DNA of 64,000 nt from Streptomyces spinoverrucosus (GTDB lineage: Bacteria > Actinomycetota > Actinomycetes > Streptomycetales > Streptomycetaceae), in NCBI RefSeq assembly GCF_015712165.1, contig NZ_JADPZX010000001.1, positions 5,654,001-5,718,000 on the forward strand. Reading direction: 5' to 3'. The position numbers and the translations under genes were made by a program. Shown here piece after piece: positions 50,018 to 59,519 of this stretch (its first letter is position 1; every line of letters begins with the position of its first letter). The notes below the pieces were generated by a model, which was not told the DNA's origin, did no database searches, and saw only the letters and a program-made list of their open reading frames with translations.

Positions 50018-51004
50018 ATGGGCGCGCATGCACTCGACAAGGACCTGGAGGCCGTCGCCGCCTCGGCGCGGGCCGCGCTGGTGCGGGAGATCGACGCGAG
50101 CGGGGCGTGGGCCGCGGACCCGGTGTGGCGGGAGGCGTTCGCGGCGGTCCCCCGGCACCTCTTCGTGCCGTATTACTACGTGGGCGTCCTGGGTGGCTAC
50201 GAGCGGCGCTGGGGCGAGAGCCCAGACCCGGAGGCGCGCGAGCGCTGGGTGCGCGGCGCCTACGCCGACACCCCACTGGCGACGCGGCTGCGGGACGGCG
50301 AGCTGCTCTCGTCCAGCAGCCAGCCGTCGCTGATGGCGATGATGCTGACCGAGCTGCGGGTGCGGGACGGCAACCGGGTGCTGGAGATCGGCGCGGGCAC
50401 CGGTTACAACGCGGCCCTGCTCGCGCACCGGCTCGGCGACGACGACCTCGTCACCACCGTCGACCTGGACCCGGAGATCACCGAGTCGGCACGTCGGCAT
50501 TTGAACGCCGCCGGGTACCACCCGGTCGTCGTCACCTCCGACGGGGCGCGCGGGGTGCCCGAGCGCGCTCCCTTCGACCGCATCATCGCGACCTGCACGC
50601 TGGCCTCGATCCCGCCCGCCTGGCTCGCCCAGTGCCGTCCCGGCGGGCGGATCCTGACGCCGCTCGCCACCGGGCTGGTCGCGCTGACCGTGCGGGACGC
50701 CGAATACGCCGAGGGGCACTTCCTGCACACGCCCGCGTACTTCGTCCCGCTGCGTGGCGCCGGGCGGCCCCAGTCGGAGCCGGTGGCGCTGGGGGCGGTG
50801 CCGCGCCGGGGGCGGGAGCACGAGCTGTTCCGGTTCCTGCTCGCCCTGACCCGCGGCAGCCTCGATCCGCAGGAGGCGTACGCGCTGTGGGAGCGCGAGG
50901 GGCGGCCCGGACGGGAGCGGTACGGCATCACTGTCGGCGGCGGACGCGAGTGGGCGTGGCTGGACGAACCGGAGGGGCCGTATGCCTGGCCCCTCCCTGA
51001 CTGA
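50018..51004 (+). CDS. PCMT-like methyltransferase
   Basis: 328 residues, ATG at 50018 without a strong ribosome site. SAM-binding motif I VLEIGAGTGY at 121-130, motif post-I VTTVDLDPEI, and FDRIIATCTLASIPPAWLAQCRPGGRILTPL. This is the fold of protein-L-isoaspartate O-methyltransferase, with a family-typical extra N-terminal segment (about 1-95) and C-terminal domain, as in actinobacterial methyltransferases used for lanthipeptide or protein isoaspartate. No lanthipeptide gene lies nearby, so general protein repair is likelier. Confidence 0.85.
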   Translation: MGAHALDKDLEAVAASARAALVREIDASGAWAADPVWREAFAAVPRHLFVPYYYVGVLGGYERRWGESPDPEARERWVRGAYADTPLATRLRDGELLSSSSQPSLMAMMLTELRVRDGNRVLEIGAGTGYNAALLAHRLGDDDLVTTVDLDPEITESARRHLNAAGYHPVVVTSDGARGVPERAPFDRIIATCTLASIPPAWLAQCRPGGRILTPLATGLVALTVRDAEYAEGHFLHTPAYFVPLRGAGRPQSEPVALGAVPRRGREHELFRFLLALTRGSLDPQEAYALWEREGRPGRERYGITVGGGREWAWLDEPEGPYAWPLPD

Positions 51005-51036
51005 TCCGCCGGGCCGAATGAGCCGCCGGACAGTCT

Positions 51037-51076
51037 GACCCGCCGACCCGCCGACCCGCCGACCCGCCGACCCGCC
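51037..51076. repeat. Five tandem GACCCGCC octamers
   Basis: Uninterrupted 8-bp repeats at 51037, 51045, 51053, 51061 and 51069, in the short gap between the convergent methyltransferase and FHA genes. Confidence 0.9.
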
Positions 51077-51078
51077 GC

Positions 51079-52731
51079 TCAGCCGCGCCGGATCGTGATC
51101 GTCGTCCAGGCGCCCACGTGCACCCGGTCGCCGTCCTGCAGCTGCACCGGCACGAAGGGCTGGATCGGGTCCTCCGAGCCGTTCACCGTGGTGCCGTTCG
51201 TCGAGTTCTGGTCGACGATCGCCCAGCTGCCGTCCGGCTGCTGAACCAGCACCGCGTGCTGGTGGGAGACGCCCGGGTCCTCCGGCGGCACCGACAGGTC
51301 GATGTCGGGGGTGTCGCCGGTGGAGTGCCGGCGGCGGCCGATCGTGACCTGGTTGCCGGCGAGGGTGCGCTGCTGCTCCGGGGAGTACGCGGGCAGGTTG
51401 AGGCCCGCCGCCTCGGGGCCGGAGCGCTGCATCATCGCCATGAAGTACTCGCGGTCCGGACCGATGGTCGCCGTCCAGGTCGCAGGCCGCTGTGGGGCCG
51501 CGGGACCGGGCGGCGGCGCGGACTGGGCACCGGGGTGCGGATAGCCGTAGCCACCGGGCTGACCGGGACCGCCGGGCTGACCGGGGCCTCCCGGGCCGCC
51601 GGGGCCGGTGGACGACGGCGGGGAGAGCACCCAGTCGTCGTCACCGCCACCGAAGGACGGGCCACCCGGCTGAGGCCGACCCGTCTCCTGGGGGAACGCG
51701 GGCGGTGCGGCCGGACCGGACGCCTGGAAGGCCTGCGGCGCGCCCGGGTGCGTACCGGGGCCACCCGGACCACCGGGCCCACCCGGACCGGTGTTGGGCG
51801 TCGGCCCGGGCGGCGGTGGAACCGGCCGCGACGGGTCGGCACCGAAGCCGGGAGGGCCGGACGGGCCGGGCCGCTCACCGCCGAAGCCGGACGGGCCGGG
51901 CCGTTCGCCGAAGGCTGAGGGGCCGGGGGAGCCGGGGGTTCCGGGCTGTTCGCCGAAGCCGGGAGGGCCGGATGGGCCGGGCCGCTCACCACCGAACCCG
52001 GGCGAGCCGGGTCGTTCGCCGAAGGCCGACGGACCGGAGGGACCGGGAGCGCCGGGCCGCTCACCGAACGCCGGAGGACCAGGGGGAACAGGAGGACCCG
52101 GTCGCTCACCGCCGAACCCAGGAGGCGCAGAAGGCCCGGAAGCCCCGTGAGCCCCAGGAGGCCCACCGGCCCCCGGCCGCTCCCCGCCGAAGCCACTCCC
52201 AGGCCCGGACGCCCCTGAGGGACCCCCGGGGTCGCCCCCGAACGGCGGCCCGGGCGGGATCGGTTCGGCCGGCCGGTTCATCTGTGACGGACGCGAGCTC
52301 TGGTACTCGTACGAGTCACCGCCCCCGAACGACGGCGGTGGCCCGGACGGCCGCTGGAACTGCGGGGCCGGCGGGCGCGGTGCCGCCGGGGTGTACGAAG
52401 TCGCGGTGTTGGTCAGGAAGTTCCACCGGCACTCCTCGCAGAACGGCGCGGCGCCCTCACGGGGCGTGCGGCACTGCGGGCACAGCTCGGGCGCCGCGTC
52501 CGGTCCGGCCGACGGGTGCGGACGTCCGCCGGGCTGACCGGTGTTCGGCCCACCGGACGGGCCAGGACCCCCGGACGGACCGGGGCCGCCGGGCGGCGGT
52601 GGGAAGCCGTAGCCGCCGCCCGCCGCGGGCGGAGGCGGAGGGGGTGGAGGTACGGCACCCGCCATGCGGTGACCGCAGACCTCGCACCAGTCGTCGGAAC
52701 CCGACTGGTGTCCGTTCGGGCAGGTCGGCAT
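51079..52731 (-). CDS. FHA-domain protein with zinc ribbons and collagen-like linker
   Basis: 550 residues from ATG at 52731, with GGGGGAAG upstream. Two Cys-rich zinc sites near the start (CPNGH...CEVCGH and CPQCRTPREGAAPFCEEC). Then about 300 residues of Gly/Pro-rich linker with FGERPGPxGP repeats. The C-terminal FHA domain (about 455-550) has QVTIGRRR, DIDLSVPPEDPGVSHQHAVL and DQNSTNGTTVNG, the residues that bind phosphothreonine. It is the last gene of the kinase operon and probably reads or is a substrate of the PknG-like kinase, as GarA/OdhI are in relatives. Confidence 0.88.
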   Translation of the reverse strand: MPTCPNGHQSGSDDWCEVCGHRMAGAVPPPPPPPPAAGGGYGFPPPPGGPGPSGGPGPSGGPNTGQPGGRPHPSAGPDAAPELCPQCRTPREGAAPFCEECRWNFLTNTATSYTPAAPRPPAPQFQRPSGPPPSFGGGDSYEYQSSRPSQMNRPAEPIPPGPPFGGDPGGPSGASGPGSGFGGERPGAGGPPGAHGASGPSAPPGFGGERPGPPVPPGPPAFGERPGAPGPSGPSAFGERPGSPGFGGERPGPSGPPGFGEQPGTPGSPGPSAFGERPGPSGFGGERPGPSGPPGFGADPSRPVPPPPGPTPNTGPGGPGGPGGPGTHPGAPQAFQASGPAAPPAFPQETGRPQPGGPSFGGGDDDWVLSPPSSTGPGGPGGPGQPGGPGQPGGYGYPHPGAQSAPPPGPAAPQRPATWTATIGPDREYFMAMMQRSGPEAAGLNLPAYSPEQQRTLAGNQVTIGRRRHSTGDTPDIDLSVPPEDPGVSHQHAVLVQQPDGSWAIVDQNSTNGTTVNGSEDPIQPFVPVQLQDGDRVHVGAWTTITIRRG

Positions 52732-52813
52732 GTCGGCGCTTCCCCCTCTCCTTTTCCGGCCGTTTCGACCGGATTTCTCCAACCCCGGGGGGTCGGGCTC
52801 GCTTTGTTTCAGG

Positions 52814-54160
52814 TCACTTCTTTACACGAACGGTCTTTGTCGACCGGGTTTCGAGAGTCATCTCGTCGGCCTCCGCGACCTTCGCCTTCAGTCGCACAGT
52901 ACCTGTCGCGGCATCGACCACGTCCACCACCTTCGCAAGGAGTTTCGCAGTGTCCGCGTTTCCGGAGGCGCCGGCGAGCTGAACGGCGCGGCCCAGTTTG
53001 GCCGTTGCTCCATCGATATCTCCCGATTTGCGCAGGTCCAGCCCCTGTTGGATGACTTGGGCCAGTTCGGCCTGGCCGGTGTAGTGGGCGACCTGGGGGT
53101 TGATCGACGTCGAGGCGGCCATGTCGTCGGTCCATACGGCTCGTACCAGGCCCTGGGCGCCGAGGTTCTGGGCCGTGCCGTCGGGTTGCGGGATCACCAG
53201 CAGGACGCGGGCGGCGAGCATCTCCTGGCCGATGTTCGCGGCCGGGACCTCGACGCAGATGTGGTAGTCACGGGACTCGTCTCCCCAGGAACCGGTGGGG
53301 TAGTCCCCGGCGCGCGGGCCCGCCTCGGTGCGGCGGCGGGTCAAGTCCTCGACGGTGGGCGCCACTTGCTTGACGAACTTGATCGCCGTGTCGACGGGCG
53401 TCCACAGTCGCAGGGCGACGTCCGCGACCTCCTTGCCCATCGCCGTCTCCATCATCTGCGTGAAGTCGGCGGCGAGGCCGGCCGGGTCGGCGACGATGTC
53501 GGCGGTGCCGAGCAGGGCGGACGCGATGCCTGTGACTTCTTTCACTTCCCAGTCGGTGCCCACGCCACGGGCGTCACAGGTGAAACGTCCGGCGCAGGCG
53601 TCCAGTGAGGCCTTGAGGGCCTCGGGCGACTCGTGCTCGTTGCGGCCGTCGGTGAGCAGGATGCCGTGCCGGATCGCGACGTCCGCCGAGGACAGCAGGC
53701 GGTCGGCGAGCCGCAGCCATTCCCCGATCGCCGTACCGCCGCCCGCGCCGAGCTTGCGCAGGGCCTGCTTGGCCTGGTCGCGGGTGGTGGCGTCGGCGAC
53801 GGCGAGGCGGCCGCCGCCCGGGTAGACCTCCTTGGCGACATGAGTGCCGCCGATCACCGCGAAGTGCACGCCGTCGCGCAGGGTGTCGATCGCGGCGGCC
53901 GTGGCGTCGCGGGCGTTGCGCATCTTGGTCGGCGGGTAGTCCATCGACCCCGAGCAGTCGACCATGATCGCCACGGCCGCGGAGGGGCCCTGCCCCGGCG
54001 AGTAGAGGTGAGGGGCCGTGACCGCGCTGCCGATCGTGCCCCCGCCGGTGGCGGTCACCGTGACGATCGCGTTGACCTCCCGGCCGCCCTCCGGGAGGTA
54101 CTCGTTCTGGTACACGTCCACCGAGAACTGCGGCACGTTCGACTTCGAGAAAATGGCCAT
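52814..54160 (-). CDS. vWA-domain protein of the signalling operon
   Basis: 448 residues, ATG at 54160 with GGGGG about 13 nt upstream. The vWA domain is at about 62-250 with MIDAS DCSGSMD at 68-74 and later metal-site residues (GGGTAIGEW, LLTDGRNEH). The C-terminal half is beta-rich with a helical end. No signal peptide, so intracellular. In other bacteria vWA proteins are assembled with kinase/phosphatase pairs in the same arrangement, with unknown output. Confidence 0.87.
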   Translation of the reverse strand: MAIFSKSNVPQFSVDVYQNEYLPEGGREVNAIVTVTATGGGTIGSAVTAPHLYSPGQGPSAAVAIMVDCSGSMDYPPTKMRNARDATAAAIDTLRDGVHFAVIGGTHVAKEVYPGGGRLAVADATTRDQAKQALRKLGAGGGTAIGEWLRLADRLLSSADVAIRHGILLTDGRNEHESPEALKASLDACAGRFTCDARGVGTDWEVKEVTGIASALLGTADIVADPAGLAADFTQMMETAMGKEVADVALRLWTPVDTAIKFVKQVAPTVEDLTRRRTEAGPRAGDYPTGSWGDESRDYHICVEVPAANIGQEMLAARVLLVIPQPDGTAQNLGAQGLVRAVWTDDMAASTSINPQVAHYTGQAELAQVIQQGLDLRKSGDIDGATAKLGRAVQLAGASGNADTAKLLAKVVDVVDAATGTVRLKAKVAEADEMTLETRSTKTVRVKK

Positions 54161-54270
54161 ACGTTCTCAAATCCCCCTTGAACGCCCCCACGAAAGGTGG
54201 GGAGATGACGGAAATGCGGACCGGTCCCCTCCGGTCCGCCCAGCCTTCCCAGGCCTCCCCGTGCGCGGCC

Positions 54271-55575
54271 TCAGGCCGATCCTGCCCCCTGCGGCGGGGC
54301 CGGGAACGGCACGACGGCCACTGTTACGTTGTCGTGGCCGCCGCCGTCCAGGGCGTGACCGACCAGGACGCGCGCCCCGTGCAGCGGACGTACGGCGGCG
54401 TCCGGCGGGAGGACGCCGGCCATCTCCTCGGCCGCCTCCGCGTAGTTCCACAGGCCGTCGGTGCACACCACCACCACACCCGGCCGGTCCGGCTTGAAAG
54501 CAGCCGTGTGCGGCTCCAGTTCGTAGGCGTCGGCGCCGAGCCAGCCGGTGATCGCGTGGGCGCGTTCGTCGGCGTAGGCCTCGGCCTCGTTCATCAGGCC
54601 CGCGGCGACCATCTGGGCGGCCCAGGAGTCGTCCTCGGTGAGGCGGGCCGGCGGGGCGCCGCGGTCCACCGGGACCCAGTAGGCGCGGCTGTCGCCGACC
54701 CAGCCGACCACCAGCAGACCGGCGGTGACCACGGCTCCGACCAGGGTGCAGGCGGGGGCGTTCTGGTGCGGCTGGTGCTCGCGGGCCGTGGCGGGTTCCT
54801 CGGCGAGGGCGTTGACCGCGTTCGAGGCGGCGACGATCGCGTCGTGCATCGCCTGCTGCGGATGCGTGCCGAGCGGCAGGGCCGCCAACAGCGACTCGCT
54901 GGCCGCGCGGGAGGCGGCGAGGGAGGCGTCGTCCGGGCGGGTCGCCGAAGAGACGCCGTCGCAGACGATCGCGACCAGCGCGTCCGAGCCGTCGGGCAGG
55001 GCGGTGCGGCCGATGCCGAACGCGTCCTCGTTGCGGTGGTGGCGCAGGCCCCGGTCGCTGACGGCGGCCACGGGGCCGGACTCCTGCTCCATGTGATCGC
55101 GTTCGCGCGGCTGGGCGTGCCCGCAGTTCTCGCAGTAGCCGTCATGATCGACACGGCCCGCGCGGCAGGCCACGCACACCGTGGCGGGGTCCGCCTGCGC
55201 GGCGAGGTCGGCGGCGACGCGCGGGTCCGGGGCCTGGAGGGGGTACTCCTCGGGCTCCCGGGGCCGGTCGAAGCGGACCCCGCCGCCCTGGTGGGCCGGG
55301 GGCAGGGGGGAGCCGCCCGGGTCCGTGCCCGGCGGGTCCGCCGGTGGCTGGGCGGCGGGGGGCGGGCCACTCGGGTCGGCCACGCCGGGCCGGCCGGCGG
55401 CCGGGGCGGGCTGTGGGACCCCCACCCCCGCGCCGTTCATGGTGAGGGTCGGGCTGTCGTCCGGCCGTGGCGGCACGGCGGACAGGTCGTATCCGCACGC
55501 ACCGCAGAAACGGTCACCCGACTCGAGGGGTTCCTCGCAGCTCGGGCAGGCGGACAGCTGGGGCATCTGCGACAT
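54271..55575 (-). CDS. PP2C-type Ser/Thr protein phosphatase with zinc ribbons
   Basis: 434 residues from ATG at 55575; the TTG three nt before it is also possible. Zinc ribbon at Cys10, Cys13, Cys24 and Cys27, a Pro-rich linker, and a second ribbon (CVACRAGRVDHDGYCENCG) at about 134-152. PP2C motifs: SDRGLRHHRNEDAF, VCDGVSSA, VGWVGDSRAYWV, CTDGLWNY and GGHDNVTV. The Asp residues for the two metals are present. Starts next to the kinase stop; it should reverse that kinase's phosphorylation. Confidence 0.92.
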   Translation of the reverse strand: MSQMPQLSACPSCEEPLESGDRFCGACGYDLSAVPPRPDDSPTLTMNGAGVGVPQPAPAAGRPGVADPSGPPPAAQPPADPPGTDPGGSPLPPAHQGGGVRFDRPREPEEYPLQAPDPRVAADLAAQADPATVCVACRAGRVDHDGYCENCGHAQPRERDHMEQESGPVAAVSDRGLRHHRNEDAFGIGRTALPDGSDALVAIVCDGVSSATRPDDASLAASRAASESLLAALPLGTHPQQAMHDAIVAASNAVNALAEEPATAREHQPHQNAPACTLVGAVVTAGLLVVGWVGDSRAYWVPVDRGAPPARLTEDDSWAAQMVAAGLMNEAEAYADERAHAITGWLGADAYELEPHTAAFKPDRPGVVVVCTDGLWNYAEAAEEMAGVLPPDAAVRPLHGARVLVGHALDGGGHDNVTVAVVPFPAPPQGAGSA

Positions 55576-55578
55576 CAA

Positions 55579-58131
55579 CTACACCCATGTCCGGGGGCGG
55601 TAACGATTGGCACGTTCCACCAGGTCGATCCTCTCCTCGCCGCCCCGCGCCAGGCGGGCCAGCGTGCGGTACGAACGCTCCAGGCCGAAGCGCAGGCCCC
55701 GTTCGTCCAGGCCGCTGCCGAGCAGCGTCCGTCCCCCGGCGGCGGGAGGAGCGGAACCCTGGCCACCGGAGAGTATCCAGTCCAGGGCGCTGCCGAGCAC
55801 TTCCGTGGCCAACTGCTCCCGCCGGGTCGGGTCCAGACCGTACGCGTCCAGCGCCTCGACCTGCCCGGCGGCGGCGGTCAGATCCTCCAGGAAGGGTACG
55901 TCGCCGGCGGCGGCCGTGCGTTGCCTCAGCCGGGCCCGCACGGCGGCGACGCGGGCAGCGGTGTAGTGGATGGACGACTCCGGTACCGACTCCAGGGCGC
56001 CCACAGCGCCGCGCCGGTCGCCGGTGGCGAGCTGGACGCGGGCCAGGCCGAAGGCGGCGCTCACATAGCTGGGGTCGGTCGCCCACACCAGGCGGTAGTA
56101 CTCGGCGGCGTTGTCGAGCTGGCCGAGCACCTCCGCGCACAGGCCCAGGGCCAGCTTGGGCGCGGTTTCGCCGGGGAAGGCGTCGTAGATCGCGTCGAAG
56201 GCGAGGGCGGCGCCCTCGTGGTCACCGGTGACCAGCGCGGCCAGCCCCCGGTACCACACGACCCGCCAGTCGTCGGGCCGCTCGTCCTCCAGCGCGCCCA
56301 GGGCGTCCAGCGCGGCCGCGGAGTCGCCGTTCTCCAGCCACGCCCGGATCTGCCTCAGCCGCGTCTCGACGGACGGCGCGGGCGCGGCGGCGAGCGCACT
56401 GAGCAACTCGGCCGGGGCGGTGGCCATGAGGCCGGCCAGGAATCCGGCGTTGGGATCGGTCGGGTCGACGCGCGGAACGGGCAGGGCGAGGGCGGCGGCA
56501 CCGGTGCCGACCGGCTTGACGAGGTCCGTCCCGCCGGTGAGGGCGTGCAGGGCGCCACCGGCCGGGAGCGGCGCGGTCCCCAAGGCGGCTCCGGCAGGAG
56601 CCCCGGCAGCGGGAGCGGCCCGGCGCGGGGCCGCCACGCGTGCCCCCAGCCGTGAGACGTCACCCTCCAGCCGAGGGAACAACTCCGTGTCCGTCACCCG
56701 CAGTTCCGGCCCGAACAGCGTCGACAGCGCGGGCCGCGCCCGGCCCGTCTGCAGCGACACGACCTCCCGCAGCACGCCCGTCAGCTGCTCCGACATCTCC
56801 TGCGCGGAGGCGAACCGCCGGGCCGGGTCGGGGTCGGTGGCGCGGACCAGGAGGCGGTAGAACGACTCGTACTGCCGGAAGACCTCGATGTTGTCGGGGT
56901 CGGGCAGGGAGTCGGCGTAGACGTTCGTGTAGCCCTGGAAGTCGAAGGTCAGGACGGCGAGCGTGCGGCCCACCGTGTACAGGTCCGACGCCACCGACGG
57001 GCCGACCTCCGCGACCTCCGGCGCCTGGTAGCCCACCGTGCCGTAGATCGCGGACTCGTCGTCGTCCATGCGGCGCACCGCGCCCATGTCGATCAGCTTG
57101 AGCTGGTCCTCGGTCTGGATGGCGTTGTCGACCTTGAAGTCGCAGTAGAGCAGGTTGCGGCTGTGCAGGTGGTCGAGGGCCTCCAGGGCTTCGATGCCGT
57201 ACGCGCAGGCCTGCTCCACCGGCAGCGGGTCGCGCCGCCCCTCGGGGGTGCGGCGGGCGTTGGCGATCTCCTTGAGGGACTTGCCGCCGACGTACTCCAT
57301 GACGATGTACCCGTCGAGGGAGCCCGTGCGCTGGTCGAGGTGTTCGACGAAGTTGTAGATCCGCACGATGTTGGCGTGCTCGATCTCGGCGAGGAAGCGC
57401 CGCTCGGAGATCGCGGCGGCGAACGCGTCCTGGTCGCCGGTGTCCAGCAGGCCCTTGAGCACCACCCACCGGTCGGAGACCGCGCGGTCGACGGCGAGGT
57501 AGATCCAGCCCAGCCCGCCGTGCGCGAGGCAGCCCGCCACCTCGTACTGGCCGTGCACGACGTCGCCGGTCTTCAACTTCGGCACGAACGAGTAGGGGTG
57601 CCCGCACTTGGTGCAGAAGCCCTCCGTGCGCCCCGGACGGTCGCCGCGGGCGCGGCCTACCGGCGCCCCGCAGTCCGAGCGTGAGCAGAACCGCTTCCGC
57701 TCCGGCACCTCCGGGTTTTCCAGCACCATCGCGCGCGGGTCGGGCCGCGGCACCTGCGGCACCTGCACCAGGCCCGCGCCCAGCCGCCCCCGGGTCGAGG
57801 AGCCGGCGGTGGAGCCGGAGCTGCGTACCGACACCGAGCGGTTCGAGGTACGACCCGACAGCGAGCGGGAGAGCCGTCCCGACACCGAGCGCCGCGACTT
57901 CGACGACTGCGACGACGTACGGGAACTGCCGCGGGAGCCGGAGCGGGAACTGCCGCTGCCCGCCGAGCCCTTGCCGCCGCCGGTGACGCCGGTGGGCGGC
58001 GAGCCGACCATGCCGTCCGGGGACACCACCGGCGCCAGGCCGCAGGTGTCGCAGTAGAGCTCGCCGCCGCCGACGTCCTCGTAACGGCCCTCGCAGCCGG
58101 GCCGTTGACAGGTCCGCTGTGCCTGACTCAT
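55579..58131 (-). CDS. pknG: PknG-like Ser/Thr protein kinase with zinc ribbons and TPRs
   Basis: 850 residues. Zinc site at Cys8, Cys13, Cys27 and Cys30; Ser/Arg-rich linker (55-115); second zinc site Cys149, Cys154, Cys173 and Cys176; kinase domain about 195-470 with Lys226, Glu249, catalytic Asp331 (YCDFKVDN replaces HRDLKxxN) and DMG at 348-350. TPR region from about 590. PknG of M. tuberculosis has the same order (rubredoxin, kinase, TPR) and also lacks the HRD Arg; it controls nitrogen/TCA metabolism through FHA proteins. ATG at 58131 overlaps the upstream stop (ATGA). Confidence 0.93.
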   Translation of the reverse strand: MSQAQRTCQRPGCEGRYEDVGGGELYCDTCGLAPVVSPDGMVGSPPTGVTGGGKGSAGSGSSRSGSRGSSRTSSQSSKSRRSVSGRLSRSLSGRTSNRSVSVRSSGSTAGSSTRGRLGAGLVQVPQVPRPDPRAMVLENPEVPERKRFCSRSDCGAPVGRARGDRPGRTEGFCTKCGHPYSFVPKLKTGDVVHGQYEVAGCLAHGGLGWIYLAVDRAVSDRWVVLKGLLDTGDQDAFAAAISERRFLAEIEHANIVRIYNFVEHLDQRTGSLDGYIVMEYVGGKSLKEIANARRTPEGRRDPLPVEQACAYGIEALEALDHLHSRNLLYCDFKVDNAIQTEDQLKLIDMGAVRRMDDDESAIYGTVGYQAPEVAEVGPSVASDLYTVGRTLAVLTFDFQGYTNVYADSLPDPDNIEVFRQYESFYRLLVRATDPDPARRFASAQEMSEQLTGVLREVVSLQTGRARPALSTLFGPELRVTDTELFPRLEGDVSRLGARVAAPRRAAPAAGAPAGAALGTAPLPAGGALHALTGGTDLVKPVGTGAAALALPVPRVDPTDPNAGFLAGLMATAPAELLSALAAAPAPSVETRLRQIRAWLENGDSAAALDALGALEDERPDDWRVVWYRGLAALVTGDHEGAALAFDAIYDAFPGETAPKLALGLCAEVLGQLDNAAEYYRLVWATDPSYVSAAFGLARVQLATGDRRGAVGALESVPESSIHYTAARVAAVRARLRQRTAAAGDVPFLEDLTAAAGQVEALDAYGLDPTRREQLATEVLGSALDWILSGGQGSAPPAAGGRTLLGSGLDERGLRFGLERSYRTLARLARGGEERIDLVERANRYRPRTWV

Positions 58132-59471
58132 GACGACGACTCCCCCCTACGATCCTGAAACTCCGGCGGACCGCTCTGCTGCGGCACCCGTGGGGCGGTG
58201 CCGAGCAGTTCCGCCGCCGCGTGCTGGTAGCGCAGCACGGCCTGCTCGGCGACCCGCAGGTCGCAGGGCGCGCTCCACAGCATCCGCCGGGCCGCGTCGT
58301 ACCGCTCGATCAGGAACGGGTCCTCCGCGAGGCCGTGCCGGGCGATCTTCGCCTTGTACGCGTCGAGGCGGCCGCGCAGCTCGGCGCGGACCGCGAGCGG
58401 GGCCGTGACGGCGGTCAACGACTCGCGGGCGCGCAGCAGTTCGTCCTCCGCCTTCTGCTCCAGGGACTCCAGGAGCGGGGACAGGCGGTGCCACTGGGCC
58501 TGTCTGCGGTACTCGGCGGCCGTCGCCAGCTGCTCCTGCAGCGCGGTCGGCGGGCCGCTGACCACCGGCACCTCCGTGGCGGCGATCTTCGCGAGCACCT
58601 CCCCGCGCGCGGTGCGCGCCTCGGCGAGCGTGCGGTCCGCGCGCGAGAGCACGTCCCGCAGCTTGACCAGGCGCTGCTCGGCGTCCTTGCGGACGGCGAG
58701 GACGGCGTCGATCTCCCGGCGCACCTCCTCCAGGGCGCGCGCCTCCCGGTCGTAGACCGTGGTGTCCGGCTTGCCGCCGCCCGGCGCCGAACTGCCCTCG
58801 GCGGGCAGCCAGAACGCCAGCGGGTCGGACACCACCTGCTCGCGCAGCCGGGTCAGGGTGCGCGTGATGCGCTCCAGGTCGTCACCGGCCGGGTGCTCGC
58901 CGGGGCGTACGCCGACGGAGTGCGCGAGCCTGCGGGTGCGCTGCAGTTCGGCGGCGAGGAGATCGATCCGGGCGGGCAGTGCCGACCACACCGCGTCGGC
59001 GGCGACGACCATGTCCAGCGACCTGGCGTACAGCTCGTTCATCCGGTCCACGAGCGTGACCAGGGTGAACCTTTCGCTGAGCTTGCCCGTGCCGTGCAGC
59101 GTCGGCGCGTTCGCCGTGGCGGTGGCGCTGCCGGCGACCGTGACGCACTCGCCGCGCAGCAGCTCGGTCAGCTCCACCAGGTCCTCGCGGCTGGACCAGC
59201 GGCGCCGGGCGCGGATGTCGCGGGCGGTGCGCAGCGCGTCGGTGTACGCGTCGAAGTACGACCACAGCAGGGAGACCGACGCCTCCGTGGCCGCCCAGCG
59301 CTCCCTGGTCGTGCCGGTGAGCTCGGCGCCTTCGAGGAGCCGGCGGCCCGCGTGGTCCTGGAGGGCGAACAGCGAGGTCTCGATCGCCTCGTGCTCCGCG
59401 CCGAGCCGCGCCAGCGCACGGTCCACCTCGTCCCGGTCCATTACCGGACCGGAGGCTCCCGTGACGCCCAT
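58128..59471 (-). CDS. Coiled-coil protein of the PknG operon
   Basis: 447 residues, ATG at 59471 with GAGAGG six nt upstream. Soluble, long alpha-helical chain with heptad-like stretches (EARALEEVRREIDAVLAVRKDAEQRLVKLRDVLSRADRTLAEAR). No catalytic motif. The stop overlaps the kinase start, so strongly coupled. It is not part of the mycobacterial glnX-glnH-pknG set, to my knowledge, and may scaffold the kinase. Family unknown. Confidence 0.8.
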   Translation of the reverse strand: MGVTGASGPVMDRDEVDRALARLGAEHEAIETSLFALQDHAGRRLLEGAELTGTTRERWAATEASVSLLWSYFDAYTDALRTARDIRARRRWSSREDLVELTELLRGECVTVAGSATATANAPTLHGTGKLSERFTLVTLVDRMNELYARSLDMVVAADAVWSALPARIDLLAAELQRTRRLAHSVGVRPGEHPAGDDLERITRTLTRLREQVVSDPLAFWLPAEGSSAPGGGKPDTTVYDREARALEEVRREIDAVLAVRKDAEQRLVKLRDVLSRADRTLAEARTARGEVLAKIAATEVPVVSGPPTALQEQLATAAEYRRQAQWHRLSPLLESLEQKAEDELLRARESLTAVTAPLAVRAELRGRLDAYKAKIARHGLAEDPFLIERYDAARRMLWSAPCDLRVAEQAVLRYQHAAAELLGTAPRVPQQSGPPEFQDRRGESSS

Positions 59472-59519
59472 CGATCACCTCTCGTCTGCTGGTCCTGCTG
59501 TCGGTTCGCTGCCGGCCGG

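Noticed and set aside
54178..56655. 825-residue open frame antisense to PP2C and kinase genes
   Set aside because: Shadow of well-supported minus-strand genes; low-complexity composition.
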